This document shows positions 51,003-61,894 of a DNA stretch of 64,000 bases, piece by piece. The stretch comes from Diploptera punctata (lineage: Eukaryota > Arthropoda > Insecta > Blattodea > Blaberidae), in assembly GCA_030220185.1 (NCBI GenBank), contig JASPKZ010001599.1, positions 196,501-260,500 of the forward strand, given 5' to 3'. The notes under the pieces are model-generated. The model worked only from the letters and a program-made list of their open reading frames with translations. It did not search any database and was not told the origin of the DNA. The stretch's first letter is position 1. Every line of letters starts with the position of its first letter. The position numbers and the translations under genes are program-made.

Positions 51003-51325
51003 AGACCAGCCTCATCGACTAGTGGTCAGAGCTTCATGGGGTCCCTGGTTCGATTCCCGGTCAGACCACAGGATTTTTTCTTAGAGAGAATTATTCCTGT
51101 GACGACCCATGGTCTGGATTTAGGTTACGTTTAAGTTTAAGGGCTCCCCTGGCGCTACATTATCATTCATTGCCTATTATATTATTGGCGTAACATTATT
51201 TCCATCTTCCAAGTGCTCCAACTTAAGAAATGGGTTACAATTCCGCCAATGCCAAGAGACAGTACCAGAAATGTTATTAAGTCAACCTGGAGGCATTGAT
51301 AAAAAATATTTCGCAGCAGATATTT
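51003..51325 (+). mobile_element. SINE-3 copy 2
   Basis: Head CAGCCTCATCGACTAGTGGT with CTGGTTCGATTCCCGGTCAG, then a body with GGCGCTACATTATCATTCAT, ATTATTGGCGTAACATTATT and CCAGAAATGTTATTAAGTCA, aligning with 49540. Confidence 0.75.
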
Positions 51326-51395
51326 TGAATAGATAACAATTATATATATTGGCTCGTAAGTTATTTTGTGTGCGTTAGACTCTTACGAAATAATA

Positions 51396-52241
51396 CTTAC
51401 TTACTTACTCACTGGCACTATCGAACCCGTAGGTTCATGGCCGCGCGGACATAAGCTCTCGATACATCCGTATCCTGAGCTAATGCATTCCAATCATTTC
51501 CTGTATAATCTACTTCCCTCAAATCATAGTTAATGTTGTTCTCCCACCTCATTCTTGGTCTACCAACTGGGCGTTTTCCTTCTGGCTTTCCTACAAGAAG
51601 TTTCCATGCACGTCTTTCATTCCCCATACGCGCAACATGTCCTGCCCATCGCAGTCTACGAGACTTAACTGTTCTTATTATATCTGGCTTCCTATAAAGA
51701 CCATGTAGTTAATTGTTATGTAGTCTTCTCCATTCACCTGTCTGTTCATCTCTCTTTGGTCCAAAAATTTTCCTAAGAACTTTATTCTCAAATACTCGTA
51801 ATCTCCTTTCCTCCCTTAAAGTAAGAGTCCATGTTTCGCACCCATATAATATAACTGGTAGAATAATAGTTTTATATATTTTCAGCTTAACGTTTTTTGA
51901 AAGGAGTTGGGACATCAAAAGTCTCTGCAATGCATAATAGCACGCATTTCCAGAATTGAGCCTATGTTTAATTTCTTTGTGCATCTCATTCCTATTTGTG
52001 ATTATTGTTCCTAGGTATTTGAATTCACCCACTTCCTCAAAATTTCCCTCATTTGTCCTTAGCTGTCCATTTCCATTATATACTGAATTTCTACGTGTGA
52101 CCATGTATTTAGTTTTATTGATATTTACTTCCAGTCCCAATTTCTTAGTGTTACTCAATAGTGTGTGCGTGTTGTCCTTTAGTATATCCTCGCTATCGGC
52201 CAGTAGTGCTACATCATCAGCATAAACTAACAGCTTATTAT
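51396..52241 (-). mobile_element. RTE-A LINE, 0.85-kb copy with 9-bp duplication
   Basis: From the TTAC-repeat end to just past the YADD region. GAAATAATA flanks it (51387-51395, 52242-52250). Frames 51418-51627 and 51709-52158 are separated by a stop (AACTACATGG to TTAACTACAT near 51710). Truncation at almost the same point as in the copies at 17776 and 61893. Confidence 0.92.
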
Positions 52242-52250
52242 GAAATAATA

Positions 52251-52625
52251 GTGTTTAATATTTTTTTTTAAATAATGCTATATAAGTCTTATCACTATAA
52301 TGTAAAGTTTCACAATGAACTTTTTAATACTTTCCGAAATACAATTTTATATCTGATTCAAGGCCGACAGTATTGTATGATTTTATTTTACATCTAACAC
52401 TATTGTTATCTAGTGAAATGATATATTAGTATCATAGCATTTTATCTGAGAAATGAGACAAAACAAGCAGCCTGCTTTTTAGTTTTATTTACATATGATT
52501 TTCAGAAAGTCGTATAAAGTTCAGTTAAACATAGAGTCGAGACTTTGCAGGAACATAATTCGTATCAAGAGCAAATGTGTAGACAACTCTATCGTTGGCT
52601 GAATAAGTGGTGAGTAATAGACTTA
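52251..52625. other. Unassigned interval
   Basis: No repeat or coding signal was recognised. Confidence 0.35.
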
Positions 52626-52905
52626 ATCTTCTTCTTCTTCTTCGGCTTTCCCCCACTTATAGGTTTGCCGTCTTCAGTTTCCATTTATCTCTATCATTCC
52701 AATCTCCCTCCTCCAAATTCCGATCATCCATTATAGTTCTGACGTAGGTTTTCCATTTCCATCTTGGTCTGCCACGTTTATTTCTTCCAGGGGGTGACCA
52801 TTGGTATATATTTTTTGGCCATCTTTCATTTTCCATTCTTTGTACATGGCCATAGCATTTAAGTGTTTGATTTTCAATCCTCTTAACAACAGATGTGGTG
52901 ACATT
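52626..52905 (-). mobile_element. RTE-B LINE 3' end, third copy
   Basis: CTTCTTCTTCTTCGGCTTTC terminus and the WKWKTYVRTIMDDRNLEEGD region on the minus strand. Similarity stops at GATGTGGTGACATT, about 25 bp before a SINE-2. Confidence 0.82.
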
Positions 52906-52932
52906 AATAAAACTTATTACACGTTTAATGCT

Positions 52933-53237
52933 AAACGCCGTAGCGTAGTGGTTAAGGCACTGAGCTACAAGCCGGAGGGTCGAGAGTTCAAGTCCCGTTG
53001 GGGGTCAGGATTTTTAAACTGACCCAAACCCTCTGGCGGCACTATGGCCCTGGGGGCGACTCAGCCTCTAACGGAAATGAGTACCAGACGCTTGTTCTGG
53101 GGGTAAAGGCGGCCGTCACGCAGGGCTGACAACCCGGCTGACGTAAAGTGCCGATTGTCTAGAAAAAGTGGGAGCCTTAACCTCCTACTACCCCAAGGGC
53201 CTCCGGGCCTGTTGTGGGATCACTTTACTTTACTTTT
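52933..53237 (+). mobile_element. SINE-2, full-length
   Basis: AAACGCCGTAGCGTAGTGGT head to GGGATCACTTTACTTTACTT tail. Confidence 0.92.
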
Positions 53238-53239
53238 TT

Positions 53240-53600
53240 CTGCCTAAACTCCGATTCCGATTGAGGGTCTTTCCACTTTTCAGCGGTTGCCCTTATACCA
53301 GCCGGCTGCTGGCCCTTCACATCTACATGTGTCAATCACAGAGGTAGATGATCAACAGCCAGTGTAGGGGTGACATGTGGTTAGCATGTCCAGTCCCCCA
53401 GCCGTTATAGCTGGTTCCTCAACCCGGAGCCGCTACTTATTGTAGCTACCCAATTGCCTCACGATGCTGGGTGGGCACCGGTCCCATACTGGCCGAAATA
53501 CCATGAGAAAATTTCTTCCCCCATGGAGACTCGAACCAGCGCAAGTCCCGTACCTCTGCGCCAAGGCTTCCTACCTTAACCGCTCGGCTACGGCGCGGGA
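53240..53600 (-). mobile_element. SINE-5, nearly complete
   Basis: Minus strand: AGTCCCGCGCCGTAGCCGAG head, GCTGGTTCGAGTCTCCATGG B box, then GGTATTTCGGCCAGTATGGG, TATAACGGCTGGGGGACTGG and a 3' part ending CCTCAATCGGAATCGGAGTT. Fragments of the same family: 2945-3080 and 60540-60590. Confidence 0.78.
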
Positions 53601-53693
53601 CTGCCTAAACTCAAGAGTTAAATAACAATACTGATTAGCTAATATGCATTGTTCGAATGAAGGCATAACTCTCGAAATATATTGTATATATAC

Positions 53694-55701
53694 CTAACTA
53701 ACTAACTCACTGGCACTATCGAACCCGTAGGTTCCTGGCCGTGCGGACATAAGCTCTTCATATATCTCTATCCCGAGCAAATGTTTTCCAATCATCCCCT
53801 GTATAATTTATTTCCCTCAAATTATAGTTAGTTATTCTCCCACCTCATTTTTAGTCTACCAACTGGGCGTTTTCCCTCTGGTTTTCCTACAAGAAGCTTC
53901 CATGCACGTCTTTCATTCCCCATTCGTGCCACATGTCCTGCCCATCGCAGTCTACGAGACTTAACTGTTCTCATTATATCTGGCTTCCTATAAAGACCAT
54001 GTAGTTCACTGTTAAGTAGTCTTCTCCATTCACCTGTCTGTTCATCTCTCTTTGGTCCAAAAATTTTCCTAAGAACTTTATTCTCAAATACTCGTAATCT
54101 CCTTTCCTCCCTTAAAGTAAGAGTCCATGTTTCGCATCCATATAATATAACTGGTAGAATAATAGTTTTATATATTTTCAGTTTAACATTTTTTGAAAGG
54201 AGTTGGGAAGTCAAGAGTCTCTGCAATGCATAATAGCACGCATTTCCAGAATTGAGCCTATGTTTAATTTCTTTGTGCATCTCATTCCTGTTTGTGATTA
54301 TTGTTCCTAGGTATTTGAATTCAGCCACTTCCTCAAAATTTCCCTCATTTGTCATTAGCTGTCCATTTCCATTATATAATGTATTTCTATGTGTGACCAT
54401 ATATTTAGTTTTATTGATATTTACTTCCAGTCCCAATTTCTTAGTGTTACTCAGTAGTGTGTGCATGTTGGCCTTTAGTATCTCCTCGCTATCGCCCAAT
54501 AGTACTACATCATCAGCATAAACTAACAGCTTATTAATACCATTGAGTTGTAGGCCTTCTTCATCCTCTAAAGATTTGATGGCATGCTCTAGTACAAAAT
54601 TAAATAGTAGAGGAGATAGTGCATCTCCTTGCTTCAACCCATTGTGGATTTCAAAAGTGTCCGAAAACTGTTTGCCAACACGCACCCTACTCTTTGTGCC
54701 ATTTAGACACATTCGTATAAGTCTAACTAACTTTTTAGGAAATCCGAACTCCAGCAGGATACTATATAACTTCTCCCTCTTAATTGAATCGTATGCCTTT
54801 TTTGAAGTCTACATATAGTTGATGTACAGTGCCATTATATTCCCATTTCTTTTCTAAAAGCTGTCTTAAACTAAAAATCTGATCTGTTTGTAGACCTGTT
54901 CTTTCTTCTAAATCCACAATGATGATTTCTTAGAATGTCATCAATATAAGGAGTAAGTCTGCTTACTAATATATTCGTTAGAGTTTTGTATGAAGTTCAA
55001 AGTAATGAGATGTTCCTACAGGTTGTTGCAATCAGTTTTATCTCCTTTCTTATAAATTGGTACGTTAATCGATTCTTTCCATTCATCTGGAAGAGCTTCT
55101 TTATCCCAAATCATATTAAGCAACTGGCATATCTTGTCCATCAATTTTTGTTCCCCTGATTTTATCAGTTCTGCTGGGATCTCATCTGAACCAGATGCTT
55201 TATACAGCTTCAATTTTTCTATTGCAATTTCAACCTCTAATGCACTTGGTTTTGCGATTAGCATTTCTGCTATCTGTAAATTATCCTATTCTATGTCCTG
55301 TTCTGTATGTACATTTAATAGTTCATTAAAGTAACTTTTCCATCTATTTAATATACTCCTGGAATCTGCAATCATATCCCCATTTTCATTCCGAATTATG
55401 TTTGTTCTGGCCTGAACCCCTTTCTTCTCTATCCTAATTCCCTGATATAATTCTCTAATGTTCCTATTTTTGGCATTCATTTCAAGATCATTAATCTTCT
55501 CTCTCAAATACTCCCTCTTTTTACTCTTTAGTAACATGGTGGTTTCCCGTCTAACACTACCCAATTGCTCCAAATTTACCTCATTTGGCTCATGTAACCA
55601 TTTAATTTTTGCTAGCTTTCTTTTCTTTACAATGTCAGCACATTCCTCATCAAACCATTTCTTGTTTTGCGTCTTTTTTAAATAACCAATATTTTCTGAT
55701 A
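53694..55701 (-). mobile_element. RTE-A LINE, 2.0-kb copy with TAAC tail variant
   Basis: Covers linker, reverse transcriptase and tail. The 294-aa frame at 53828-54712 has motif B, YADDVVLLGDSEE and the full thumb and tail. Upstream frames at 55016-55264 and 55286-55573 are separated by frameshifts and a stop. Its terminal repeat is CTAACTAACTAACTCACTGG rather than the TTAC form, a slightly different subfamily. 5' truncation falls just before the linker (55701). Confidence 0.9.
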
Positions 55702-56990
55702 CCTACACGGACTAAATATCCCGAATACTCTCAATGTAAACTAAATATTTGTATATAAACATTAGAGTGAGTCTGTATGTGTGTGTGTATGTTCGTACTT
55801 TATGGACTCGAAAATACTTGAACGATTTGAATGGAGTATTTTCCATCATTTATAGAATTTTCCTGAGATAATTAACGTATATAACATATTACCGTACGTA
55901 CTATAGGGCTGAACATAAAAATAAAGTCATCGGTGCACTAAAAAAGTCGCTTTTCTGGACGCTTAAATGGCTTACGCTGCCTAAACCATAACAAATACAC
56001 TAAATGAATGTACGCAGAATTGAATATCTAAAAAAATATATACAAAAATGTACGCAATAGGATATGTCTCTCATTTACGGATAACTCACAATAGCCATTT
56101 ATGTCTTATGCCAAGAAGATCAGGATAAGTAGATTCTAGAGCAAAAAGCGCGGATATTCTTCTACGGATAACTCACAAGAACAATTTTTGGTTTTCAGCT
56201 CATTTATGCCAAGAAGATCGGAATAAGTAGATTCCCGGGCAACGCTGGGTAATCACTACGGGGTATCTACAAATAATTACGATATAAATTTACAAATATT
56301 TTTCTTTCTACTTATTCAACCAAACATAAAAACACGTTTTTATACGGGGTATCTACAAATAATTACGATATAAATTTACAAATATTTTTCTTTCTACTTA
56401 TTCAACCAAACATAAAAACACGTTTTTATACGGGGTATCTACAAATAATTACGATATAAATTTACAAATATTTTTCTTTCTACTTATTCAACCAAACATA
56501 AAAACACGTTTTTATACGGGGTATCTACAAATAATTACGATATAAATTTACAAATATTTTTCTTTCTACTTATTCAACCAAACATAAAAACACGTTTTTT
56601 ATACGGGGTATCTACAAATAATTACGATATAATTTACAAATATTTTTCTTTCTACTTATTCAACCAAACATAAAAACACGTTTTTATACGGGGTATCTAC
56701 AAATAATTACGATATAAATTTACAAATATTTTTCTTTCTACTTATTCAACCAAACATAAAAACACGTTTTTATACGGGGTATCTACAAATAATTACGATA
56801 TAAATTTACAAATATTTTTCTTTCTACTTATTCAACCAAACATAAAAACACGTTTTTATACGGGGTATCTACAAATAATTACGATATAAATTTACAAATA
56901 TTTTTCTTTCTACTTATTCAACCAAACATAAAAACACGTTTTAATTGTTTAAGCGTAGTAGCGCACACCGCATATTAGCTAGTATATATA
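55702..56990 (+). mobile_element. Helitron-like segment carrying an 86-bp tandem array
   Basis: AT-rich non-coding sequence ends (apart from the array) with TTCCCGGGCAACGCTGGGTA, a short hairpin, and later with ATATTAGCTAGTATA. A GC hairpin and a CTAG-type end are seen in many insect Helitrons, but there is no Rep/helicase frame and the 5' end is uncertain. Classification is tentative. Confidence 0.4.
56259..56943 (+). repeat. 86-bp satellite-like array, eight copies
   Basis: The unit starts CGGGGTATCTACAAATAATT and ends AACACGTTTTTATA. Starts are at 56259, 56345, 56431, 56517, 56604, 56689, 56775 and 56861. Only single-base indels separate the units, so the expansion is recent. Confidence 0.96.
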
Positions 56991-56994
56991 TATT

Positions 56995-57178
56995 GTATGG
57001 ATGAAAAATGTGATCACTTTCTTTAAGAGAGGAGAAAATGTTACTAGTTTTGAGAATGTAATGCTAGGACTATTTTTGGACTAAAGTTAGACGAACATGC
57101 AGGTGAATAGAGGAACCTTCATAAAAGCGAGCCCCATGCCCTTTATGGTGAACAAGAAATAATAATATTAAGTCTCAT
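56995..57178 (+). mobile_element. RTE-A LINE, old 3' fragment, part 1 (split by SINE-2)
   Basis: TGTATGGATGAAAAATGTGA to TAAGTCTCAT, a decayed YGCETWTL to IIRTVKSR region. It stops at ACACTTA, the duplication around the SINE-2. Confidence 0.65.
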
Positions 57179-57185
57179 ACACTTA

Positions 57186-57471
57186 TATGTGGTTAAGGCA
57201 CTGAGCTACAAGCCGGAGGGTCTAGGGTTCAAGTCCCGTTGGGATCAGGATTTTTAAACTGACCCAAACCCTCTGGCGGCACTATGGCCCTGGGGTCGAC
57301 TCAGCCTCTAACGGAAATGAGTACCAGACGCTTGTTCTGGGGGTAAAGGCGGCCGTCACGCAGGGCTGACAACCCGGCTGACGTAAAAGTGCCGATTGTC
57401 TAGAGAAAGTGGGAGCCTTAACTTCCTACTACCCCAAGGGCTTCCGGGCCTGTTGTGGGATCACTTTACTT
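57186..57471 (+). mobile_element. SINE-2, lacking the first ~20 bp, 7-bp duplication
   Basis: TGTGGTTAAGGCACTGAGCT to GGGATCACTTTACTT; ACACTTA at 57179-57185 and 57472-57478. Confidence 0.9.
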
Positions 57472-57478
57472 ACACTTA

Positions 57479-57700
57479 GATGGGCAGTACATGTGGCAGG
57501 AATGAAAGAGAGACTTGGAAAATTCTTGCAGGAAAACCAAAGGAAAAGCGCCCAGTATGTAGGCCAAAATTAAGGTGTGAAAATCTGAGGAGGGTGAATT
57601 GAACAGAAAATGATTGAAAATAATAGCTCATTACAGTGGTGAAGGCTGAGGAGAGCAAGTAATGAACCTCCAGTTACTGCGAGTTAATTAAGTTGTGTAT
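57479..57700 (+). mobile_element. RTE-A LINE, old 3' fragment, part 2
   Basis: GATGGGCAGTACATGTGGCA and GAAAAGCGCCCAGTATGTAG, the RLRWAGHVARM to GRPRMRW region, decayed. Confidence 0.65.
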
Positions 57701-57837
57701 ATAACCATGCCGGACAGATCGAAGTCGATAAACCAGACCAAACAAAGCATCTTGGTCGAAAGAGTGACGATCTTTCAACATAAAAATACAACCGTCAAGA
57801 AACGTGGACATGTGTTGGACTGGGATTTTTTTTTCGG

Positions 57838-57993
<156 letters not shown>

Positions 57994-58098
57994 GTTCCCC
58001 ATTCGGTTCTATGGGAGGGGTCTACTTCAGGGAATCCATGGCAAAGGACTCAAACACAGGGGCATGTTCTTAGGAACATGGAATGTTAGGATTTTATA

Positions 58099-58408
58099 AA
58101 AGTAAAGTAAAAGTAAAGTGATCCCACAACAAGCCCGCAAGCCCTTGGGGTAGTAGGAGGTTAAGGCTCCCACTTTTTCTAGACAATCGGCCCTTTATGT
58201 CAGCCGGGTTGTCAGCCCTGCGTGACGGCCGCCTTTACCCCAGAACAAGCGTCTGGTACTCATTTCCCTTAGAGGCTGAGTCGACCCCAGGGCCATAGTG
58301 CCGCCAGAGGGTTTGGGTCAGTTTAAAAATCCTGACCCCAACGGGACTTGAACCCTCGACCCTCCGGCTTGTAGCTCAGTGCCTTAACCACTACGCTACG
58401 GCGTGCCC
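58099..58408 (-). mobile_element. SINE-2, outer member of a pair
   Basis: Complete minus-strand copy (AAAGTAAAGTAAAAGTAAAG tail at left, GGCGTGCCCC at right). With the adjacent copy it is enclosed by one long duplication. Confidence 0.9.
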
Positions 58409-58710
58409 CAAAGTAAAGTAAAGTGATCCCATGACAGGTCTCAGGAGGCCCTTGGGGTAGTAGGAGGTTAGGGCTCCCACTTTTTTCTAGACAATCGGCA
58501 CTTGATGTCAGCCGGGTAGTCAGCCCTGCGTGACGGCCGCCTTTACCTGCAGAACAAACGTCTGGAACTCATTTCCGTTAGAGGCTGAGTCGACCCCAGG
58601 GCCATAGTGCCGCCAGAAAGTTTGGGTCAGTTTAAAAATCCTGACCCCACCGGGACTTGAACCCGCGACCTTCTGGCTTGTAGCGCAGTACCTTAACCAC
58701 TACGCTACGG
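58409..58710 (-). mobile_element. SINE-2, older member of a pair
   Basis: More diverged than its neighbour (GGTCTCAGGAGGCCC, GCAGAACAAACGTCTGG, GCCAGAAAGTTTGGG). GTTAGGATTTTATA lies at 58085-58098 and 58711-58724, flanking the pair, not each member. Confidence 0.9.
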
Positions 58711-58799
58711 GTTAGGATTTTATATAATCAGTAAAACTGCACTAAGTACATGGTCACAAATAGAAGCGGCCACATACGGTATTCAGATAATTTGGATTC

Positions 58800-59290
58800 A
58801 CCTAACAGCGAAAAACCTCAAGAAATTGGAGAATGTCAAAGCCAGATATCTCAAGAGGGCCTTGTCACTCTCAAAGTACACAAGAAACAGCTACGCCTAC
58901 AGAATAACACATAAATCGAACTTCATTGAGGACATCAAGCTTCGCTTCAATCTACCAGAAACCCAGGCATATAAAGACGCCATCAAAGAGAGACAAAACA
59001 AAGCCAATGCAATACCGATGGAAATAATGGACACAGAAACGATGAAAACTGATGTGTGGAAAGGACCGAACTTCCAACTTCGCCACCTATACATACGCTT
59101 CGCCGCGCGTGGTATCCATGGGAAAATATGTCAGAATCCATCATACCACGACCCCAAGGAGGACTGCAGATGTAAGCTTTGCGACGAGCCATGCTCCAAG
59201 TACCACCTAATGAAATTCAAAAGCAGAACTCAGCCTCTCACCAAAATTACAAAAGACTGGTGAAAACTCTAAACTCTTAATGTACAGATT
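58800..59290 (+). mobile_element. LINE fragment with C-terminal zinc-binding domain
   Basis: The 145-aa frame at 58826-59263 reads KRALSLSKYTRNSYAYRITH, then FNLPETQAYKDAIKERQNKA, LRHLYIRFAARGIHGKICQN and a cysteine/histidine cluster with CRCKLCDEPCSKYHLMKF. A parallel sequence lies at 59640-59940 on the other strand, which identifies the domain as repetitive. It resembles CxxC..H..C tails of LINE polyproteins. No catalytic domain is present, and I cannot name the clade. Confidence 0.6.
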
Positions 59291-59334
59291 GTGTTTAATA
59301 AAATCAATTTAAAAAATAGAAATATATTATAGGC

Positions 59335-59580
59335 CTATAATGCAAAATGGACTGTTAATGATAAAAGAGATATTTTGAAGAACTAACTGAATTAAAATAC
59401 TTAGGACAATATTGCAAAGAGGAATGAGGTGCAGAAAAAATCAAACATGGGTTCAATTCTGGAAATGCATGCTATTACGCATTTACTGGCACTCTTGACA
59501 TCTCAACTTCTCTTACAAAACGTTCAACTGAAAATATATAAAACTTTCATTATCCCAGTTATAGGCTATATATTAATTAC
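59335..59580 (+). mobile_element. RTE-A LINE, decayed, part 1
   Basis: AATGCAAAATGGACTGTTAA, AAATACTTAGGACAATATTG and CAATTCTGGAAATGCATGCT match the RTE-A region from NGQLMTNEGNFEE to SQLLSKNVKLKIYKTIILPV. Interrupted at about 59580. Confidence 0.72.
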
Positions 59581-59639
59581 TAAGTGTAAAGCACAAAATA
59601 TGCATTATTAGTATATAGTTTATCTTGCTCATTTGTCAC

Positions 59640-59940
59640 TCAGTTGGGTCAGGGATGATTGTCTGTTCTCGCACCATATGGCGTGGTATCTGTCACACTT
59701 TTTCCCGCACTACTCGCACTTACACTCGTTCGTCGGTTGGTGATATGTCTTGGTCTTACACACTTTGAAGTGGAAACCATGCGTCGCTAGTCTTGTCACT
59801 GCGTGTCGAAGGTCATACAGGGGTTCCATCCAGTCTTTGTGTACCATCGCGTCCGTGCAAAAGAAGTCATCCCATATCTCTCTGCGCTTCCTTTGCATGT
59901 CTTTCAGTAGTTTCTCATAGTTGGGGGTGGATTGCAGTTA
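59640..59940 (-). mobile_element. LINE zinc-binding-domain fragment, inserted in RTE-A
   Basis: Minus strand: KRREIWDDFFCTDAMVHKDW, LYDLRHAVTRLATHGFHFKV, YHQPTNECKCE, then a stop, CGKKCDRYHAIWCENRQ. It aligns with 58800-59290 at LRH....R.A..G.H.K.C and the CxC..C..YH..C cluster. It splits one RTE-A copy. Confidence 0.6.
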
Positions 59941-60385
59941 TATATATATAGTTGCGAAACATAGACTCTTATTTTAAGGGAGGAGAACAGATTATCAGTA
60001 TTTGAGAATAAAGTTCTTAGAAAAACTTTTGGACTAAAGAGAGATGAACAGACAGGCGAATGATGAAGACTGAGCTTCATGTTCTTTATGGGAAACCAAA
60101 TGTAATAAGAACAGTTCAGTTTCGTGGACTGCGAGGGAAGAACATGTGGCACGAATGGAGAATGAAAGAGGGCATGAGAACTTCTTGTAGAAAAACCAGG
60201 TGGAAAGCGCCAGTATGTAAGTCAAGGATGAGGTGGGAAGAGTTATATTAACCATGATCTGAGGGAAGAAATTAAACAGCGGACGATTGCAAAATAATAT
60301 TAGGATAGGGATGTATGGAGAGCTAATGTCCGCACGATCATAAACCTACGTGTTCAATGCTGCCAGTGAGTTTGTTTAGTTAGGG
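59941..60385 (+). mobile_element. RTE-A LINE, decayed, part 2
   Basis: GTTGCGAAACATAGACTCTT through GACTAAAGAGAGATGAACAG to ATAAACCTACGTGTTCAATG and CTGCCAGTGAG, the tail of the copy begun at 59335. No TTAC run. Confidence 0.78.
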
Positions 60386-60539
60386 AAAGTTGAGGAGCAG
60401 TTCCTAAAAATTCAGTTGGTATGGTACCATTTTCGCTAGTTAAGTAACTGTGAATTTGACGCTCAGATTTGAATTGGCGACATTAATGACTTGAGCTGTT
60501 AAAGCGTATTTATATATAAACGTAGTAATTTAGCATAAG

Positions 60540-60590
60540 TGTAACATGTGGTTAAATATCAATCTCCCAGCCGTTATACCTAATTTTATC
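60540..60590 (-). mobile_element. SINE-5 fragment
   Basis: GTAACATGTGGTTAAATATC and TCCCAGCCGTTATACCT match the middle of the SINE-5 at 53240. Confidence 0.4.
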
Positions 60591-60614
60591 AATGTGATCA
60601 ACGATTAATCATCA

Positions 60615-61075
60615 TCATCATTGTACATTCACGAATTTAGGCCATTTGTTGACCTGTTTCGGCCTCAAGAGAAACACCATCCAAAAGTCTTTTGAGTGGA
60701 CGTCCTGGTCTTCTTCTTCCTGCAGGTTGATATCTTAACATTTGTTTGGGTATTCTGTGATCTTCCATTCGATGAACATGTTGCATCCATCTTGACTTAT
60801 AATCAGAAATTTTGTTTTCTAAAGATTCCATGTGTAATTCTTCTAAGATGTCTTCATTTTTTTTTTGTGATCTAGTAGTGTGTATCCTGCAGTCCTCCGA
60901 AGATATCTCATTTCAGCAGATCTAAGTCTCTGTATATCCTTCTGTTTCAACGTCCATACTTCGCTACCATACAAAAGAGTTGGAAGAGCCAGTGTTTTAT
61001 ACACTTTTAATCTTGAATGCTTTTGGACTAACTGTGGCTTGAAGATAGGTAGTGACATGTGTATAACCTCTCCTA
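60615..61075 (-). mobile_element. RTE-D-related LINE, C-terminal fragment
   Basis: Frames 60843-61058 and 60637-60831 (minus): KHSRLKVYKTLALPTLLYGS, EVWTLKQKDIQRLRSAEMRY, LRRTAGYTLLDHKK, then YKSRWMQHVHRMEDHRIPKQ and GRRRPGRPLKRL. A frame shift in an A/T-run near 60860 separates them. Confidence 0.78.
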
Positions 61076-61318
61076 CCCAATTCTCATCCTCACCTTCTCG
61101 TGGTACAACCCGTTTTCACAAACGAGGCTCTGAGGACCGAGTCACAGCGGTATCACCGTTCCATCGGGTACTGAGTAAATGCAGTATCCTAATGTCTGTC
61201 CAGAAACTAAAAGGTAGCAGCCCTACCACTGGACTTAGCGTCGGGCCAGTAACCTGTCCTAAGGAACTTCAAAACTACTTTCAAGTCTCAACACGAAAAA
61301 ATCCAGAAGGAATTGAAA
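61076..61318 (+). other. Possible LINE 5'-region fragment
   Basis: It shares a TTAGCGTCGGGCCAGTAACC-type stretch with 13801-14110. A 147-aa frame (60880-61323) passes through it, but its first half is antisense to the LINE at 60615-61075, so it is not credible as a gene. Confidence 0.3.
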
Positions 61319-61574
61319 TATGACGACCCACAGCAAAGAAATATGGTTAAAAGAAAACGATTAATTAAATTTTACAAAATATTGACAACTATAAAAAAGT
61401 ATCATTATTTTTATATTAAACTGAGAGTGTGGTTAAGGGATTGCCTCACGCTAAGTGTCTTTCTGTAACCAAAAACAGCAATCAATTTAGTCGTCCTTGA
61501 TTTTTCGAAATTGCTAAGATGACGTTTATTTACTTACAATACAAAAAAAAATATTGTAATATGAATACAGTCCT
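61319..61574. other. Unassigned AT-rich interval
   Basis: No repeat match. Confidence 0.3.
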
Positions 61575-61797
61575 AGTAGAAAATTTAGCTTCATATAAAG
61601 TTCTTATAGGAAAACTAGGGATAAAACGCCCATTAGGAAAGCCAAAAATTAGATGAGAGAATAACATTTTCCATCACTTGAGGGAGGTGAATTATACAGG
61701 GTATGATTGAAAAATATTAGCTCTGGATTTTGATTGTTGGGGGGCTCATATCAATGCGACCATGAACTACGGGTTCGATAGTGCCAGTGAGTTAGAT
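61575..61797 (+). mobile_element. RTE-A LINE, old 3' fragment
   Basis: AGTTCTTATAGGAAAACTAG, AAACGCCCATTAGGAAAGCC and ACGGGTTCGATAGTGCCAGT, with many changes, lacking the TTAC run. Confidence 0.75.
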
Positions 61798-61894
61798 TAA
61801 TATATGATTGATAAACCAGGTAAGTGAAATAAATATAATTCGAGACCAAAATCAAGCTTTGTTTACTGACGAATAAATACTACTTATATAATAG

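Noticed and set aside
56259..56943. CRISPR-like regular repeats
   Set aside because: Units are contiguous, with no unique spacers, and the context is eukaryotic.
60880..61323. 147-aa frame as a host gene
   Set aside because: Its first half is antisense to an RTE-D reverse-transcriptase tail, and the rest has no domain.
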